A DNA stretch of 59,931 nt from assembly GCF_001881565.1 (NCBI RefSeq), contig NZ_MPDJ01000005.1, positions 479,938 through 539,868 of the forward strand, given 5' to 3'. The notes beneath the pieces are model-generated. The model was given only the letters and a program-made list of their open reading frames with translations, ran no database searches and was not told the DNA's origin. Numbering within the stretch: the first letter of the stretch is position 1; every line of letters starts with the position of its first letter. A program made the position numbers and the translations under genes. Origin of the DNA: Eisenbergiella tayi. Its GTDB lineage: Bacteria; Bacillota; Clostridia; Lachnospirales; Lachnospiraceae. Positions 50,838 to 59,931 of this stretch are shown here, piece after piece.

Positions 50838-52001
50838 TTAATAAAACACATGCCCCCCAATATTGATACCCTCCAGCCCCGGTATCGGCGTCCTGAAATA
50901 CACACAATTTCCCACATTGGTCATTCCTCTCATCGCCTCATCCGCCGCCCGGTAGCAGCTGGCCGTCGCCCTGTTTTCCGCAAGAGCAAGAGCAAGACGT
51001 CCTGTGGACACCGGTTCAAACTGCCGGTTCTGATAAATAACGCCGGAAAGAGTGCTGGGATAAACGGAACTGAGCACGCGGTTGATAACCACCGCGCCAA
51101 CCGCCACCTGCCCGTCATAGGGTTCCCCGCCCGCCTCACAATAAATCAGATTGGCAAGCAGATATCTGTCATCCTCCGTAAAGGAAACCTCGGAAATGTC
51201 ACGCCAGCTGGAATTAGCCGCCAGTCTGGATTTTGCCATTTCTTCCGCCAGCTGCTTCTGAAGAGCGGATATATTCTTATTCTGCTCCTCGATCTGTGCC
51301 TCAAGCGCCGCAACCTGGGCCTCTGCACCGGCAATCTGATTGGAGTAGCTGCTTATATTTCCCTTTGTTTTATTAATCAGTCCGCTGAATTTTTCATGCT
51401 CCGCCTCTGCGGAAGCCTTCATCTCATCTAGCTCTTCCTTTTCCTTCTCCAGACGTGCTTCTGTTTCCTCTACCTGCTTTCTTGTTTCCTTGTACTGGGC
51501 AAGCATTTTCTGATCATAGGCGGCAATCTGCTCGAAATATTCTGATTTATTCAGAAAATCCGAAAAGGAGGAGGACGAAAACAATGCCTCCAGGTACATC
51601 TGGCTGTTTTGCTCATACATGAACTGAATCCGCTTTTTCATACAGGTATACTGCCATTCTTCCGTTTTCTTGGCTTCCTCCAGCTCTTCCTGCGTCTTGG
51701 CGATTTCATCATTTTTAGCGATAATATTGTTTTCTATGGTTTCCAGGTTATTGCTCACTTCCGTCAGCTGCGTAGTAAGCCCGGCCAGTTCTCCTGCCAG
51801 GCCGGTCTTCGCTTCTTCCATATTATCAATATTGGTTTCCGTGGCATTTTTCTGTTCTTCCGTAGCCTGCTTTTCCTGCTTTGCCTTTTCCAGCTTTTCC
51901 TTCGTATCAGAAGTGGCTCCAGCCCGGATAACCGGAATGCTGACCAGCAACACAGCCGTCAAAACCCCTGTAAGCAGCCTTCGCCTTCCAGCTGTCTTCA
52001 T
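50838..52001 (-). CDS. Cell-wall hydrolase, coiled coil plus SleB-type domain
   Basis: 387 residues from the ATG at 52001 (GGAGAGATGGG upstream; the frame opens at 52025). A signal peptide (LLTGVLTAVLLVSIPV) leads into about 200 residues of coiled coil (TSDTKEKLEKAKQEKQATEE onward), similar to FtsEX-regulated peptidoglycan hydrolases. The catalytic C-terminal domain (LLANLIYCEAGGEPYDGQV, AVGAVVINRVLSS) is of the SleB/CwlJ (Hydrolase_2) type with the catalytic Glu in YCEAGGE. It cleaves peptidoglycan; a role in growth or germination cannot be separated here. Last gene of the Sua5-rpiB-upp-comEB operon. Confidence 0.9.
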   Translation of the reverse strand: MKTAGRRRLLTGVLTAVLLVSIPVIRAGATSDTKEKLEKAKQEKQATEEQKNATETNIDNMEEAKTGLAGELAGLTTQLTEVSNNLETIENNIIAKNDEIAKTQEELEEAKKTEEWQYTCMKKRIQFMYEQNSQMYLEALFSSSSFSDFLNKSEYFEQIAAYDQKMLAQYKETRKQVEETEARLEKEKEELDEMKASAEAEHEKFSGLINKTKGNISSYSNQIAGAEAQVAALEAQIEEQNKNISALQKQLAEEMAKSRLAANSSWRDISEVSFTEDDRYLLANLIYCEAGGEPYDGQVAVGAVVINRVLSSVYPSTLSGVIYQNRQFEPVSTGRLALALAENRATASCYRAADEAMRGMTNVGNCVYFRTPIPGLEGINIGGHVFY

Positions 52002-52014
52002 CCCATCTCTCCTC

Positions 52015-52494
52015 TTATAATTCAATTGTCACATTACGGCCCGCAGATTCATACTGACGGTAAACCACCCCCGCCGCATCCAGCATCCGCTTGGAAGCGC
52101 GCACAGCCGGAGTATCCGCATATTTGTCACATTCATATATAACTTCTTTGATACCGCTCTGAATAATTGCCTTGGCACATTCATTGCAGGGAAAAAGGGA
52201 AACATAAAGCTTAGCCCCGGCAAGGCTTCCTCCCCGGTAATTAAGAATGGCATTCAGTTCACTGTGAGTGACATAAGGATACTTGGTATCCTCTTCCTCC
52301 CCCTTTTTATCCCATGGGAATTCATCATCGGAACAGCCGATGGGGAACCCGTTATAACCCATGGAAAGAATTTTATTATCCTGGCTCACTATGCACGCCC
52401 CCACCTGGGTGCTGGGGTCCTTGGAACGCATGCCGGACAGCTTGGCCACTCCCATAAAATACTCATCCCAGGTTATATAATCGGTCCTTTTCAT
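52015..52494 (-). CDS. dCMP deaminase (ComEB-like)
   Basis: 159 residues. Zinc ligands are visible: the catalytic HSELNAIL and FPCNECAK (Cys pair). It deaminates dCMP to dUMP for thymidylate synthesis. It is located 20 bp after upp in a nucleotide-metabolism operon. Length is normal. ComEB is the Bacillus name for the same enzyme. Confidence 0.92.
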   Translation of the reverse strand: MKRTDYITWDEYFMGVAKLSGMRSKDPSTQVGACIVSQDNKILSMGYNGFPIGCSDDEFPWDKKGEEEDTKYPYVTHSELNAILNYRGGSLAGAKLYVSLFPCNECAKAIIQSGIKEVIYECDKYADTPAVRASKRMLDAAGVVYRQYESAGRNVTIEL

Positions 52495-52514
52495 GAAAAT
52501 TCCCCTTATTTCTT

Positions 52515-53144
52515 TTATTTTGTACCAAAAATCCTGTCTCCGGCATCTCCCAGGCCGGGAACAATATAGCCGTGATCATTCAGCCTTTCATCCAGCGCTC
52601 CCACATACAGATCCACGTCCGGATGCAGCTCCTGCATCTTCGCGATACCTTCCGGCGCCGCAATAATGCACATGAAATGAATCTTCTTACAGCCTTTATC
52701 CTTCAGCATCTGGATGGCTGCTACGGAAGAACCGCCTGTAGCCAGCATGGGATCCACAACGAAAACCTCTCTGTCCGCACAGTCTGCGGGAAGCTTGCAG
52801 TAATATTCCACGGGTTCCAGCGTTTCCGGATCACGATACAGGCCGATATGCCCGATTTTGGCTGCCGGAATCAGGTTCAGCACACCGTCCACCATTCCCA
52901 GGCCGGCACGGAGGATAGGCACAATCGCCATTTTCTTTCCCTTCAGCTCCTTCACTGTGGTGTCACAGATGGGTGTGGTGATTTGCACATCAGCCAGCGG
53001 CAGGCTCCTTGTGGCCTCATAGCAGATGAGCATGGCAATTTCACTGATTGTCTGCCTGAAATCCTTGGTGCCCGTTTCAATTCTCCTGATGTACCCGATT
53101 TTGTGCTGAATCAGCGGATGATCCATGATTACTACCTTTGCCAT
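52515..53144 (-). CDS. upp: Uracil phosphoribosyltransferase
   Basis: 209 residues with the PRPP-binding loop VFVVDPMLATGGSS and the uracil-binding YIVPGLGDAGDR at the C terminus. It salvages uracil to UMP. In the operon it lies 84 bp after rpiB. Normal length and start. Confidence 0.96.
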   Translation of the reverse strand: MAKVVIMDHPLIQHKIGYIRRIETGTKDFRQTISEIAMLICYEATRSLPLADVQITTPICDTTVKELKGKKMAIVPILRAGLGMVDGVLNLIPAAKIGHIGLYRDPETLEPVEYYCKLPADCADREVFVVDPMLATGGSSVAAIQMLKDKGCKKIHFMCIIAAPEGIAKMQELHPDVDLYVGALDERLNDHGYIVPGLGDAGDRIFGTK

Positions 53145-53228
53145 AATATTTGTCCTCCTGTATGTTTTTATACCTTTACCTATCTTCCGGCGTCCCTGAG
53201 GGACATATCCGCGTCCCTTTTATCCTTT

Positions 53229-53657
53229 TTATTCAATAGCCTTTACCCTTCGGGCATGCTTTTCTTCCCCTGAAAAAGGAGTGCCTAGAAATGTTTCCAC
53301 AATGCCCAGAGCCAGGTTTTTTCCTATTATGCCCGCTCCCATAGCCAGCATATTCGCATCGTTATGCTCTCTGGTAAGTCTTGCAGAAACTGTGTCCGCA
53401 CAAAGCGCGCAGCGGATTCCCTTCACCTTATTCGCCACAATGGAAATACCGATACCTGTGGTACAGATAACAATTCCCATATCACACTCTCCGCCTGCCA
53501 CCGCTTCCGCAGCCGCCCTTCCGTATTCTGGATAATCACAGGACTCCTTTCCCATACATCCGAAATCCTTAAAAGCAATCCCTTTCTCCTTTAAGTATCC
53601 GATTACTTCCTGTTTTAAATCATAACCGCCGTGGTCACTTCCTAATGCTACCAGCAT
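53229..53657 (-). CDS. rpiB: Ribose-5-phosphate isomerase B
   Basis: 142 residues: GSDHGGYDLKQEVIGYLKEK at the N terminus and the active-site CTTGIGISIVANKVKGIRCA with catalytic Cys. It interconverts ribulose- and ribose-5-phosphate and is 59 bp after the Sua5-like gene. LacAB/RpiB relatives share the motif, but the operon partners favour RpiB. Confidence 0.95.
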   Translation of the reverse strand: MLVALGSDHGGYDLKQEVIGYLKEKGIAFKDFGCMGKESCDYPEYGRAAAEAVAGGECDMGIVICTTGIGISIVANKVKGIRCALCADTVSARLTREHNDANMLAMGAGIIGKNLALGIVETFLGTPFSGEEKHARRVKAIE

Positions 53658-53716
53658 AAACGCACCTTTCCGCCTTCCGGCTTTTATTATTTGAATGATA
53701 ATTACTTATCCTTCCA

Positions 53717-54766
53717 TCATACTGTAATAATCCGGTGTCCCGCCGCTTTCAGCAGCCGGTTCATAATTGCTTGCCCCATTCCATAGGAAGAAAAGGATTC
53801 CGTATACATCACTTCCACCTCTTCATCATCAAATTCCCTCAGAATCCGATACAGGCTGTGGGCAATGGCTTCTTCATCCTCCCGGCTCCCCACGCTCTTC
53901 ACGCTGTCGGCCGTATAACGGGCAAAAGTCTCATCCGTTGCGATTACTCCGGTTTTCTTTCCTTCCGCCGCCGCACAGGCACAAAGACTGTTAATATGCT
54001 CCACAACAGCCTCTGCACTGCCTTCCACAATGGAAAGCTCACCCTTGGGTGCATAATGCCTGTATTTCATACCCGGGGCCTTGGGACGCTGTGCGGTGGT
54101 CCCGTCCAGAATCGTCTGATCCAATTCCACCTCTCCCAGCACCTTCTCCAGCATTTCCTGCGTCACATAGCCGGGACGCAGAATGATGGGTTCCGGCCCC
54201 GACACATCCACAATCGTGGATTCCAGGCCGATTCCCACGGCTCCGCCGTCCAATATCATATCTATTCTGCCGTTCATATCCTCCGCCACATATTCCGCCA
54301 TCGTGGGGCTGGGTCTCCCCGATGCATTGGCACTGGGTGCTGCCACAAAGCCTCCGGCCGCTTCAATAAGCCTCCGTGCCACCGGATGGGATGGGAAACG
54401 GATTGCCACCGTATCCAGCCCTCCTGTGGTTTCTTTGGGAACCGTATCCTTTTTCTGCAGAATCATGGTCAGGGGCCCCGGCCAGAAGGCTTCGGCCAGA
54501 CGTTCCGCCTCCTCCGTCACGGGCTCCGCAATCCGGTAAATATCCTCCCATCTGCAGATATGCACAATAAGAGGATTATCCGAAGGCCTTCCTTTGGCCG
54601 CATATATTTTTTTGGAAGAATCCGGATTCAGCGCATCTCCCCCAAGGCCATAAACCGTTTCCGTGGGAAATGCCACCAGACCGCCGGCCTTCAGGATATC
54701 TCCTGCCCGGCGGATTTGCTCCTCATCCGCATTGTCTCCTTTTATCACCGCATATATCGTATCCAT
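53717..54766 (-). CDS. L-threonylcarbamoyladenylate synthase (Sua5/YrdC)
   Basis: 349 residues. The YrdC domain is the first 205 residues (GLVAFPTETVYGLGGDAL, KGRPSDNPLIVHI) and a Sua5-type C-terminal domain follows after the linker YRHYAPKGE. It makes the precursor of tRNA N6-threonylcarbamoyladenosine. The two-domain form is called Sua5/TsaC2. First gene of a five-gene operon. Confidence 0.94.
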   Translation of the reverse strand: MDTIYAVIKGDNADEEQIRRAGDILKAGGLVAFPTETVYGLGGDALNPDSSKKIYAAKGRPSDNPLIVHICRWEDIYRIAEPVTEEAERLAEAFWPGPLTMILQKKDTVPKETTGGLDTVAIRFPSHPVARRLIEAAGGFVAAPSANASGRPSPTMAEYVAEDMNGRIDMILDGGAVGIGLESTIVDVSGPEPIILRPGYVTQEMLEKVLGEVELDQTILDGTTAQRPKAPGMKYRHYAPKGELSIVEGSAEAVVEHINSLCACAAAEGKKTGVIATDETFARYTADSVKSVGSREDEEAIAHSLYRILREFDDEEVEVMYTESFSSYGMGQAIMNRLLKAAGHRIITV

Positions 54767-54880
54767 AGTACCGCTTTTCTTCCCCTTTCCAAAAGGGAAA
54801 CTTTATTCCCTGCCGCCTGAAAATCCGCCGACAGGCTTACTTCCTGGACATTATACCACATTCAGTACTGATGTAAAAGG

Positions 54881-54932
54881 AAAAAAAGCCCGGCACTTTT
54901 TATAAAACCGCATAAAAACGGCCGGACTTTTC
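54881..54932 (-). terminator. Terminator of the rhamnosidase operon
   Basis: On the minus strand, AAAAGTCCGGC...GCCGGGCTTTT encloses GTTTTTAT/ATAAAAAG and is followed by a T-run. Confidence 0.85.
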
Positions 54933-54971
54933 CTGAGTCCTGCCGCTTTCTTATACTTTCCTTTTTATTTT

Positions 54972-57062
54972 TTACCAAAGCTGCAATTCCTGCCGGCCGG
55001 TAATTTCATACAGCGATCCCTTCCAGTATACACCTGCGGATATCCCATCCGGTAATTCCACACACATCCTGCCCCCATTCCGGATTATTTTCACCCTGCC
55101 CATGGGTGTATTATGCCATGCACTGAATTCTTTTACACGGTCCAAAAAGCAGGGCCTCAGTACAATCCGGCTCCAGCCCGGTTCGCATTCCTCGGGAACA
55201 AGTCCTGTCAGCGCCTTAAACATCCATGCTCCCACGGCGGAACGCATATGGTGATTCAGGGAGCCCTTCTTCCCGCTCCAATGCTCCCAGAGAGTGCCTC
55301 CCCCATTCTGAAGCATAAAGGCCCAGCCCGGGAATTCTTTCTGTCCCGCTATCTTCAGCGCATCTTCCTGATATCCGTAACGGGTGAGCATTTCCAACGT
55401 ATAAACCGAACCGAAAATACCGCCTCCCGCCCGGTACCCCTTCCTGCGCACAATACCGGCTAACTCTTTTGCTTCCTTTTCCGGATTTTCCGATAACCCG
55501 AAAAACAGGACACAGCTCAAATAACTCTCCGTTCTATTGCAGGATCCATAATAATCCCTCATTATCGCCGCCTTTACATAATCGGCCAGTACCTTCCACT
55601 CCTTTTCATCTCCTTTTTGGAGAAGTGCGGATATCTGCTCCATAATCTGTGCCATACGCATCACAAAGCAGCTCAGTATCATCCCGGCAGGGCATACCTC
55701 CTGTGATTCATCCGGCAGGAAGTCTCCCAGCCCGCTTTTACAGATTCCGTCCTCCGATATCTGCTGTGTGTAACGCATGTATTTTTTCATTGCTTCATAG
55801 TAACGCTCCGGAATTTCTTTTTTCCCCGTAAACCGGTATAGCTGCCATGGAATAAAAATCAGCGCCCCATCCCAGGTCGGCCCGCTCTGATAGTTATATC
55901 CATAGACGCTTGTGGGCGCAATGCACGGAAGCTGCCCACTCGGCCACTGACAATCCGCCAGACTGTCAAGATACTGCAGATAAGCATCCTCCATATCCAG
56001 ATTCAGCAGGGCAAATTCACAGGACATATGGGCATCCCCGGTCCATCCATTCTTTTCCCGATGGGGACAGTCAGTAGGGATATGATGGAAATTGGTTTTT
56101 ACCGACCACAGCGAAGCATCATATATGCTCTGCAGTACAGGATCCGAACACCGAAGGCCCCCTGCCGTTTTAAAAACCGTATAAAATACACGGGCCCTGA
56201 TCTGCCGGACGGCCGCCTCTCCCTTCACCTGTACATAACGAAAACCTTTATAACTGAATTCGGGATGCCATGATTCCTCCTCATCACTCCCTTTTCGATA
56301 AAAATCGATCTGGTTTCTTGGAATGTCACAATGGCGTTTAATCAGCGTCTGATCGATATTTCCCTGTCCGTCAAGCCGCTCTCCATACAGGATTTCCACC
56401 GTATCCCCTTTCTTACCATCCAGGGTTATTTCCACATCTCCGGAAAGATTCCGTCCGAAATCATATACTCCGTTTTTCACCGATACCGGCTGTCTGTATT
56501 CCTGAATCCGTATTCCAGGCAGCTTCTGCTCTTTCAGGATTCCCCCCGGTCCTTTCGCAATTACCGCCTGACTCCATTCCTTTTCTTCTGCTCCGGCATC
56601 ATAGTTTTCTCCGAAACGTACGGAATTATAGGTCCACTTTCCCTCCCTGCACTGCCATTTTGTATCCGACCATAAGATAAACTGACCATCGGCATAAATC
56701 TGGCATATCAGCTGAAGATGATTTTTCCACACCGCATGTTCAAAATCAAAGCAATCTTCTCCCGGCTCATGAAACCAGCCGTTTCCCAAAGTCACCTCTA
56801 TTTCATTGCTTCCCTCTGTCAGAAATTCCGTTATATCACAGGTATTATAGAGCACAGTCCTGTCATAAGCGGTAAAAGCAGGCTGCAGAAGTTCCTCCCC
56901 CACCCGCTTCCCGTTTATTTTCAGGTAATAAAAACCAAGTCCGCAGATATCTATGGATGCACTTTCCGGTCTTTTCGTCAGGCTGAAAATCCTTCGAAAA
57001 ACCGGAGTGACATTTTCCGGACACGTTTCAAACATAATCCATTTGGCCTTCCATTCTTTCAT
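54972..57062 (-). CDS. Alpha-L-rhamnosidase, GH78
   Basis: 696 residues without a signal peptide, so probably cytoplasmic. N-terminal beta domains are followed by an (alpha/alpha)6 barrel with the hallmark TDCPHREKNGWTGDAH near residue 333, which contains the catalytic region (Asp/Glu), and a C-terminal beta domain. It removes L-rhamnose from oligosaccharides or glycosides taken up by the ABC transporter encoded upstream in the operon. It starts 11 bp after the lyase gene. Confidence 0.9.
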   Translation of the reverse strand: MKEWKAKWIMFETCPENVTPVFRRIFSLTKRPESASIDICGLGFYYLKINGKRVGEELLQPAFTAYDRTVLYNTCDITEFLTEGSNEIEVTLGNGWFHEPGEDCFDFEHAVWKNHLQLICQIYADGQFILWSDTKWQCREGKWTYNSVRFGENYDAGAEEKEWSQAVIAKGPGGILKEQKLPGIRIQEYRQPVSVKNGVYDFGRNLSGDVEITLDGKKGDTVEILYGERLDGQGNIDQTLIKRHCDIPRNQIDFYRKGSDEEESWHPEFSYKGFRYVQVKGEAAVRQIRARVFYTVFKTAGGLRCSDPVLQSIYDASLWSVKTNFHHIPTDCPHREKNGWTGDAHMSCEFALLNLDMEDAYLQYLDSLADCQWPSGQLPCIAPTSVYGYNYQSGPTWDGALIFIPWQLYRFTGKKEIPERYYEAMKKYMRYTQQISEDGICKSGLGDFLPDESQEVCPAGMILSCFVMRMAQIMEQISALLQKGDEKEWKVLADYVKAAIMRDYYGSCNRTESYLSCVLFFGLSENPEKEAKELAGIVRRKGYRAGGGIFGSVYTLEMLTRYGYQEDALKIAGQKEFPGWAFMLQNGGGTLWEHWSGKKGSLNHHMRSAVGAWMFKALTGLVPEECEPGWSRIVLRPCFLDRVKEFSAWHNTPMGRVKIIRNGGRMCVELPDGISAGVYWKGSLYEITGRQELQLW

Positions 57063-57073
57063 ACCAGTCTCCT

Positions 57074-58006
57074 CTATTTCATCTCCGGATACTCCCGGAA
57101 ATAGCCTGCCGCTTCCAGCTCACACAGCAGCTGCTGTTCTTCTCCGTCAGATAAATCCACAGCCGGTTTTTCCGCTTTTCCCAAAGAAATCCCCTTTCGG
57201 TTAAAAAGAAATTTCATAGCCCGGATCTGCCCGTATTTTAAAAGAACTTCGATGATATTGTCCGCCTGGAACTGCCAATTCCGGGCAGACTTCATATCAC
57301 CTTCCCTGAAAGCCCCATAAATCTTTTTGTAAATACCCGGCATAATGTTATAGGTGGAACCGATTCCCCCGTCGGCTCCCATAACAAGTCCGCAAAGCAG
57401 CGTTTCATCCGGCCCGTTCAAAAGATTGATGTTTCCGCCCTGAAGCCTGGAAATACGAAACAGCTCATAATAATCATTCCTGGTAAATTTCATCCCGATC
57501 ACCCCTGGCAGCTCAAGGACTTTTTCCATCAGGACCGTGGGATCCTGTTCCCCCAGCATATAATTGACATAGACCAGCATGGGAATATCCACGTCCTCCG
57601 ACAGCTGTCTGTAATAATCCACTGTTTCTTCCATACCATAGCGGTATACCGGAGGAGGAGTCGCAGATATGGCATCCGCCCCGGCCTTTTCCGCCTGTCT
57701 GGCCAGCCGGATCCCTTCTCTCACCGAATATGCCCCAATGTGTACAATACAACGGCCCCGGCCGTCTATGGCCCTCAGGGCCTCTTTTGCCAGTTCTTCC
57801 CTCGCTTCCGTTTCCATACTATAGCATTCTCCCGTAGCTCCCCCTATATAAAATCCATCCGCTCCATGATACAGTTCCCAGTCAATGAGCTTTTTCAGCC
57901 CATCTCTGCGGATAATCCCCTCCTCTGTTATCGGAGTGAGAAGAGCGGGAAAAATCCCTTTAAAAATCTTGTTGCTGTTCCATTCTTTTTTCATTTTTGC
58001 CCCCAT
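57074..58006 (-). CDS. DapA/NanA-family lyase, probably sugar-acid or N-acetylneuraminate lyase-like
   Basis: 310 residues, a TIM-barrel aldolase. The carboxylate-binding motif GGATGECYSM, the Tyr in VYVNYML, and the Schiff-base Lys in GMKFTRNDYYEL are present. Sequence character is nearer N-acetylneuraminate lyases than dihydrodipicolinate synthase, and the sugar-operon context supports a catabolic role. The substrate is not known. It lies between the ABC permeases and the rhamnosidase. Confidence 0.85.
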   Translation of the reverse strand: MGAKMKKEWNSNKIFKGIFPALLTPITEEGIIRRDGLKKLIDWELYHGADGFYIGGATGECYSMETEAREELAKEALRAIDGRGRCIVHIGAYSVREGIRLARQAEKAGADAISATPPPVYRYGMEETVDYYRQLSEDVDIPMLVYVNYMLGEQDPTVLMEKVLELPGVIGMKFTRNDYYELFRISRLQGGNINLLNGPDETLLCGLVMGADGGIGSTYNIMPGIYKKIYGAFREGDMKSARNWQFQADNIIEVLLKYGQIRAMKFLFNRKGISLGKAEKPAVDLSDGEEQQLLCELEAAGYFREYPEMK

Positions 58007-58056
58007 CTGTATGCTTTGACGTGTTTTTCAGCATGAAAACTACAAACATCCTTCCT

Positions 58057-58884
58057 TCAGCCCTTTACCCCGCCAATCGTAATCCCTTTCACAAAAAATT
58101 TCTGACAGCTTAAAAAGATAATCAGCATGGGAAGCGTGGCTATCATGGCTGCCATCAGCTGATAGCCTGTATTGGTTATCTGACCCTGGGAAAACAAAGC
58201 GATCCCGATAGGAGTCGTCCGAAGCCCTTTATCTGCAATCATAATCAGCTGCCACAGATAATCGTTCCAGGCGCTGAAAAAAGAAAAAATACCGAGTGCA
58301 CCGAGTGCAGGCAGAGCCATAGGCAGTACAATCCCAATAAATCTCCTGATCTCCCCGCATCCGTCTATCTCCGCCGCCTCCAGCAGTTCTGTCGGAATGC
58401 TTCCCATAAACTGCCTGCATAAAAACACACCAAATGCAGGAGATACGGTAGTCAGTATTAAGCCTATCCTTGAATTTGTCAGATGAAGCTTCATGGCCAC
58501 AAGATAATTGGGTATCAGAAGCATCTGCCTCGGCAGAAGCATGGTGGCAATCACAAGGGCAAAAATGAGCTCCTGCCCCCGGAATCTTTTTTTAGCGAAA
58601 GCATATCCTGCCGTTGCACCGATAAAAACAGTAATAATCGCCGTTCCCAGGCTGACCGCCGTACTATTGGCAAGCCATAACAGAATCTCCGTCTTCTGCC
58701 ACACATAAGCGGCATTTTTTCCTGTCAGGTTCCGAAAAGGATTCAGATCCGGAGGTATGAGCTGTAAGGCCATCTGGCTTTTAAAGGCTCCCGTTATCAT
58801 GACATAATAGGGGAATAAAAAAACCAGTATCAGCAGTATCAGCAAAGTAAATGAAACCCATTTTCCTATTTTCTTAGTCTTCAT
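58057..58884 (-). CDS. Carbohydrate ABC transporter permease, MalG type
   Basis: 275 residues with six membrane helices. The EAA-type cytoplasmic loop (ELLEAAEIDGCGEIRRFIGI) binds the transporter ATPase. It forms the channel with the permease encoded 8 bp upstream. No ATPase gene is nearby; a shared MsiK-like ATPase encoded elsewhere is the usual solution. Confidence 0.93.
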   Translation of the reverse strand: MKTKKIGKWVSFTLLILLILVFLFPYYVMITGAFKSQMALQLIPPDLNPFRNLTGKNAAYVWQKTEILLWLANSTAVSLGTAIITVFIGATAGYAFAKKRFRGQELIFALVIATMLLPRQMLLIPNYLVAMKLHLTNSRIGLILTTVSPAFGVFLCRQFMGSIPTELLEAAEIDGCGEIRRFIGIVLPMALPALGALGIFSFFSAWNDYLWQLIMIADKGLRTTPIGIALFSQGQITNTGYQLMAAMIATLPMLIIFLSCQKFFVKGITIGGVKG

Positions 58885-58892
58885 AATCCCTC

Positions 58893-59765
58893 CTAATACT
58901 CAACGGCTTCCTGCTTCATCATGCGGAATTGAAGAAAGGCAATAACCGCCGTGATTAAAAACAGGATAACCCCGATTGCAGAAGCATACCCAAAGCTACC
59001 ATTCTGGAACGCGCTGGTATATACCAGCATCAGAAGTGTGGAGGTCTTAAAGCTGGGCCCGCCGTTTGTCATCAGATAAGGTACCGCAAAAATCTGCAGC
59101 ATCCCTATGGTACTGGTTATTAAAATATAAGTAGTGGTTCCATGCAGCAGTTTTAAAGTAATACGAAAAAATATCTGATTTTCTGAAGCCCCGTCAATCC
59201 TGGCGGCTTCAAAATAACAGTCGGGAATACCATTAATGGCTGCCGTATACAGAATAACCGGCTGTCCCAGCCCATAGGTGCATATCAAAAGGGCCAGCAG
59301 CGGAATCGCTGTTTTGGGACTGTCAAACCAGGATACCGGAGTGAGGCCGCATATACGGAATAAGCTTGCAACCAGTCCGAATGTAGGAGAAAACAGGAAG
59401 TTCCACACAATGACCAGCGCCACCTGATTCGTGACCGACGGAAGATAAAATACCGCTTTGGCAAAAGCATTCATCTTTTTCCCACGAGTGCTCAAAACCT
59501 TGGATATCCAAAGAGAAACCATGACGGTAACCGGCAGTATAATAACTGCATAACCGAAAGTGGCGGATACACTGCGCCAAAAGGCCTCGCTTCCAAAAGC
59601 CTGCCTGTAATTATCCCAGCCGCAGAAAACCGACCTGCTTATGGTATAGTCATAAAAGGATACCTTAAAACCATACAAAAACGGATATACAGTAAACACA
59701 AGGAAAAAGCAAAACCAGGGCAAAAGGAATAAATATCCCCATTTTTCTTTAAGTAATTGTTTCAT
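58893..59765 (-). CDS. Carbohydrate ABC transporter permease, MalF type
   Basis: 290 residues with six membrane helices and the EAA loop CYFEAARIDGASENQIFFRI. AAAGGAG precedes the ATG. The substrate-binding protein gene is expected further upstream, beyond the group II intron at the window edge. Together with the next permease, it should import an oligosaccharide processed by the rhamnosidase and lyase. Confidence 0.93.
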   Translation of the reverse strand: MKQLLKEKWGYLFLLPWFCFFLVFTVYPFLYGFKVSFYDYTISRSVFCGWDNYRQAFGSEAFWRSVSATFGYAVIILPVTVMVSLWISKVLSTRGKKMNAFAKAVFYLPSVTNQVALVIVWNFLFSPTFGLVASLFRICGLTPVSWFDSPKTAIPLLALLICTYGLGQPVILYTAAINGIPDCYFEAARIDGASENQIFFRITLKLLHGTTTYILITSTIGMLQIFAVPYLMTNGGPSFKTSTLLMLVYTSAFQNGSFGYASAIGVILFLITAVIAFLQFRMMKQEAVEY

Positions 59766-59814
59766 TCGGGACTCCTTTCCAAGTCAGCTCCTGTGCAGGA
59801 GCCCTTCCCACAGG

Positions 59815-59931
59815 ATCGAGTAGGAGGCGGTGACTAACCGCCGTCCTCTCACAGCACCGTGCGTACCGTTCGGTACACGGCGCTTTCAATAGTTGACGTG
59901 CACGGACTGATAGGCTGTGGCTAAATCATAG
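59815..59931 (-). mobile_element. 3' end of a group II intron (domains V and VI)
   Basis: On the minus strand, AGCGCCGTGTACCGAACGG followed by TACGCACGGTGCTGTGAGAG is the domain V hairpin. GGCGGTTAGTCACCGCC with a bulged A is domain VI, and CTCCTACTCGAT is the 3' end at about 59815. The intron body and any reverse transcriptase lie outside the window. It sits 50 bp upstream of the sugar permease start, with a GGGCTCCTGCACAGGAGC hairpin in between. Confidence 0.8.

Noticed and set aside
50699..50917. Short open frames in palindrome B
   Set aside because: They arise from the palindrome arm and extend into the sleB 3' end; no start signal.
1..59931. CRISPR array
   Set aside because: No regularly spaced direct repeats with unique spacers were found; the atp repeats are contiguous.

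Overview
The window reads as a chromosomal segment of a spore-forming, Gram-positive anaerobe of the Lachnospiraceae/Clostridia type. The evidence is spoVG, a SleB-type cell-wall hydrolase, a glgC/glgD pair, a threonine T-box leader, QueT, and an F-type ATP synthase whose c subunit has a Na+-type signature. Assignment below family level is inference.

Layout. Positions 1-14,977 are core chromosome: an ECF-like sigma factor with a membrane-anchored partner; thrS behind a T-box (specifier ACC); a DUF885 lipoprotein; a glgC-glgD-spoVG operon; murC; a tight cluster of DnaA-box 9-mers in front of a DnaD-like protein and a DnaC-like helicase loader; and prs. Positions 15,041-28,519 hold an AT-rich integrated element of about 13.3 kb flanked by a 138-bp direct repeat. 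It has a Tn916-type tyrosine integrase, an excisionase-like protein, a D12-class adenine methylase, a serine resolvase, a XRE regulator, a probable type I toxin-antitoxin locus, two paralogous secreted proteins, a SHOCT-type membrane protein and several unrecognised small genes. It has no visible conjugation or replication genes. Its attachment repeat is the promoter and leader RNA of queT, a queuosine-precursor transporter gene, so each end of the element carries a copy of a probable preQ1-controlled leader.

Positions 29,035-42,240 carry an alpha/beta hydrolase with a two-component system, a TraX gene with a frameshifted C terminus, a membrane-linked XRE regulator, a large extracytoplasmic protein with a degenerate C39-like end, a methyltransferase, and a MoxR-DUF58-membrane protein operon. 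Positions 42,246-49,657 are a complete atp operon (order Z-I-B-E-F-H-A-G-D-C), with a 21-bp tandem repeat between atpG and atpD. Positions 49,884-54,932 hold a DUF402 protein and a Sua5-rpiB-upp-comEB-sleB operon. Positions 54,972-59,765 are a carbohydrate locus (GH78 rhamnosidase, NanA/DapA-like lyase, two ABC sugar permeases), preceded at the right edge by the 3' end of a group II intron.

Unexplained structure: two very long intergenic palindromes (6,493-6,790 and 50,492-50,818) share arm and loop dimensions but not sequence. Within the mobile element, a 30-31-nt inverted-repeat motif occurs three times. A 1.5-kb gene-free stretch there contains a 98-bp tandem duplication.
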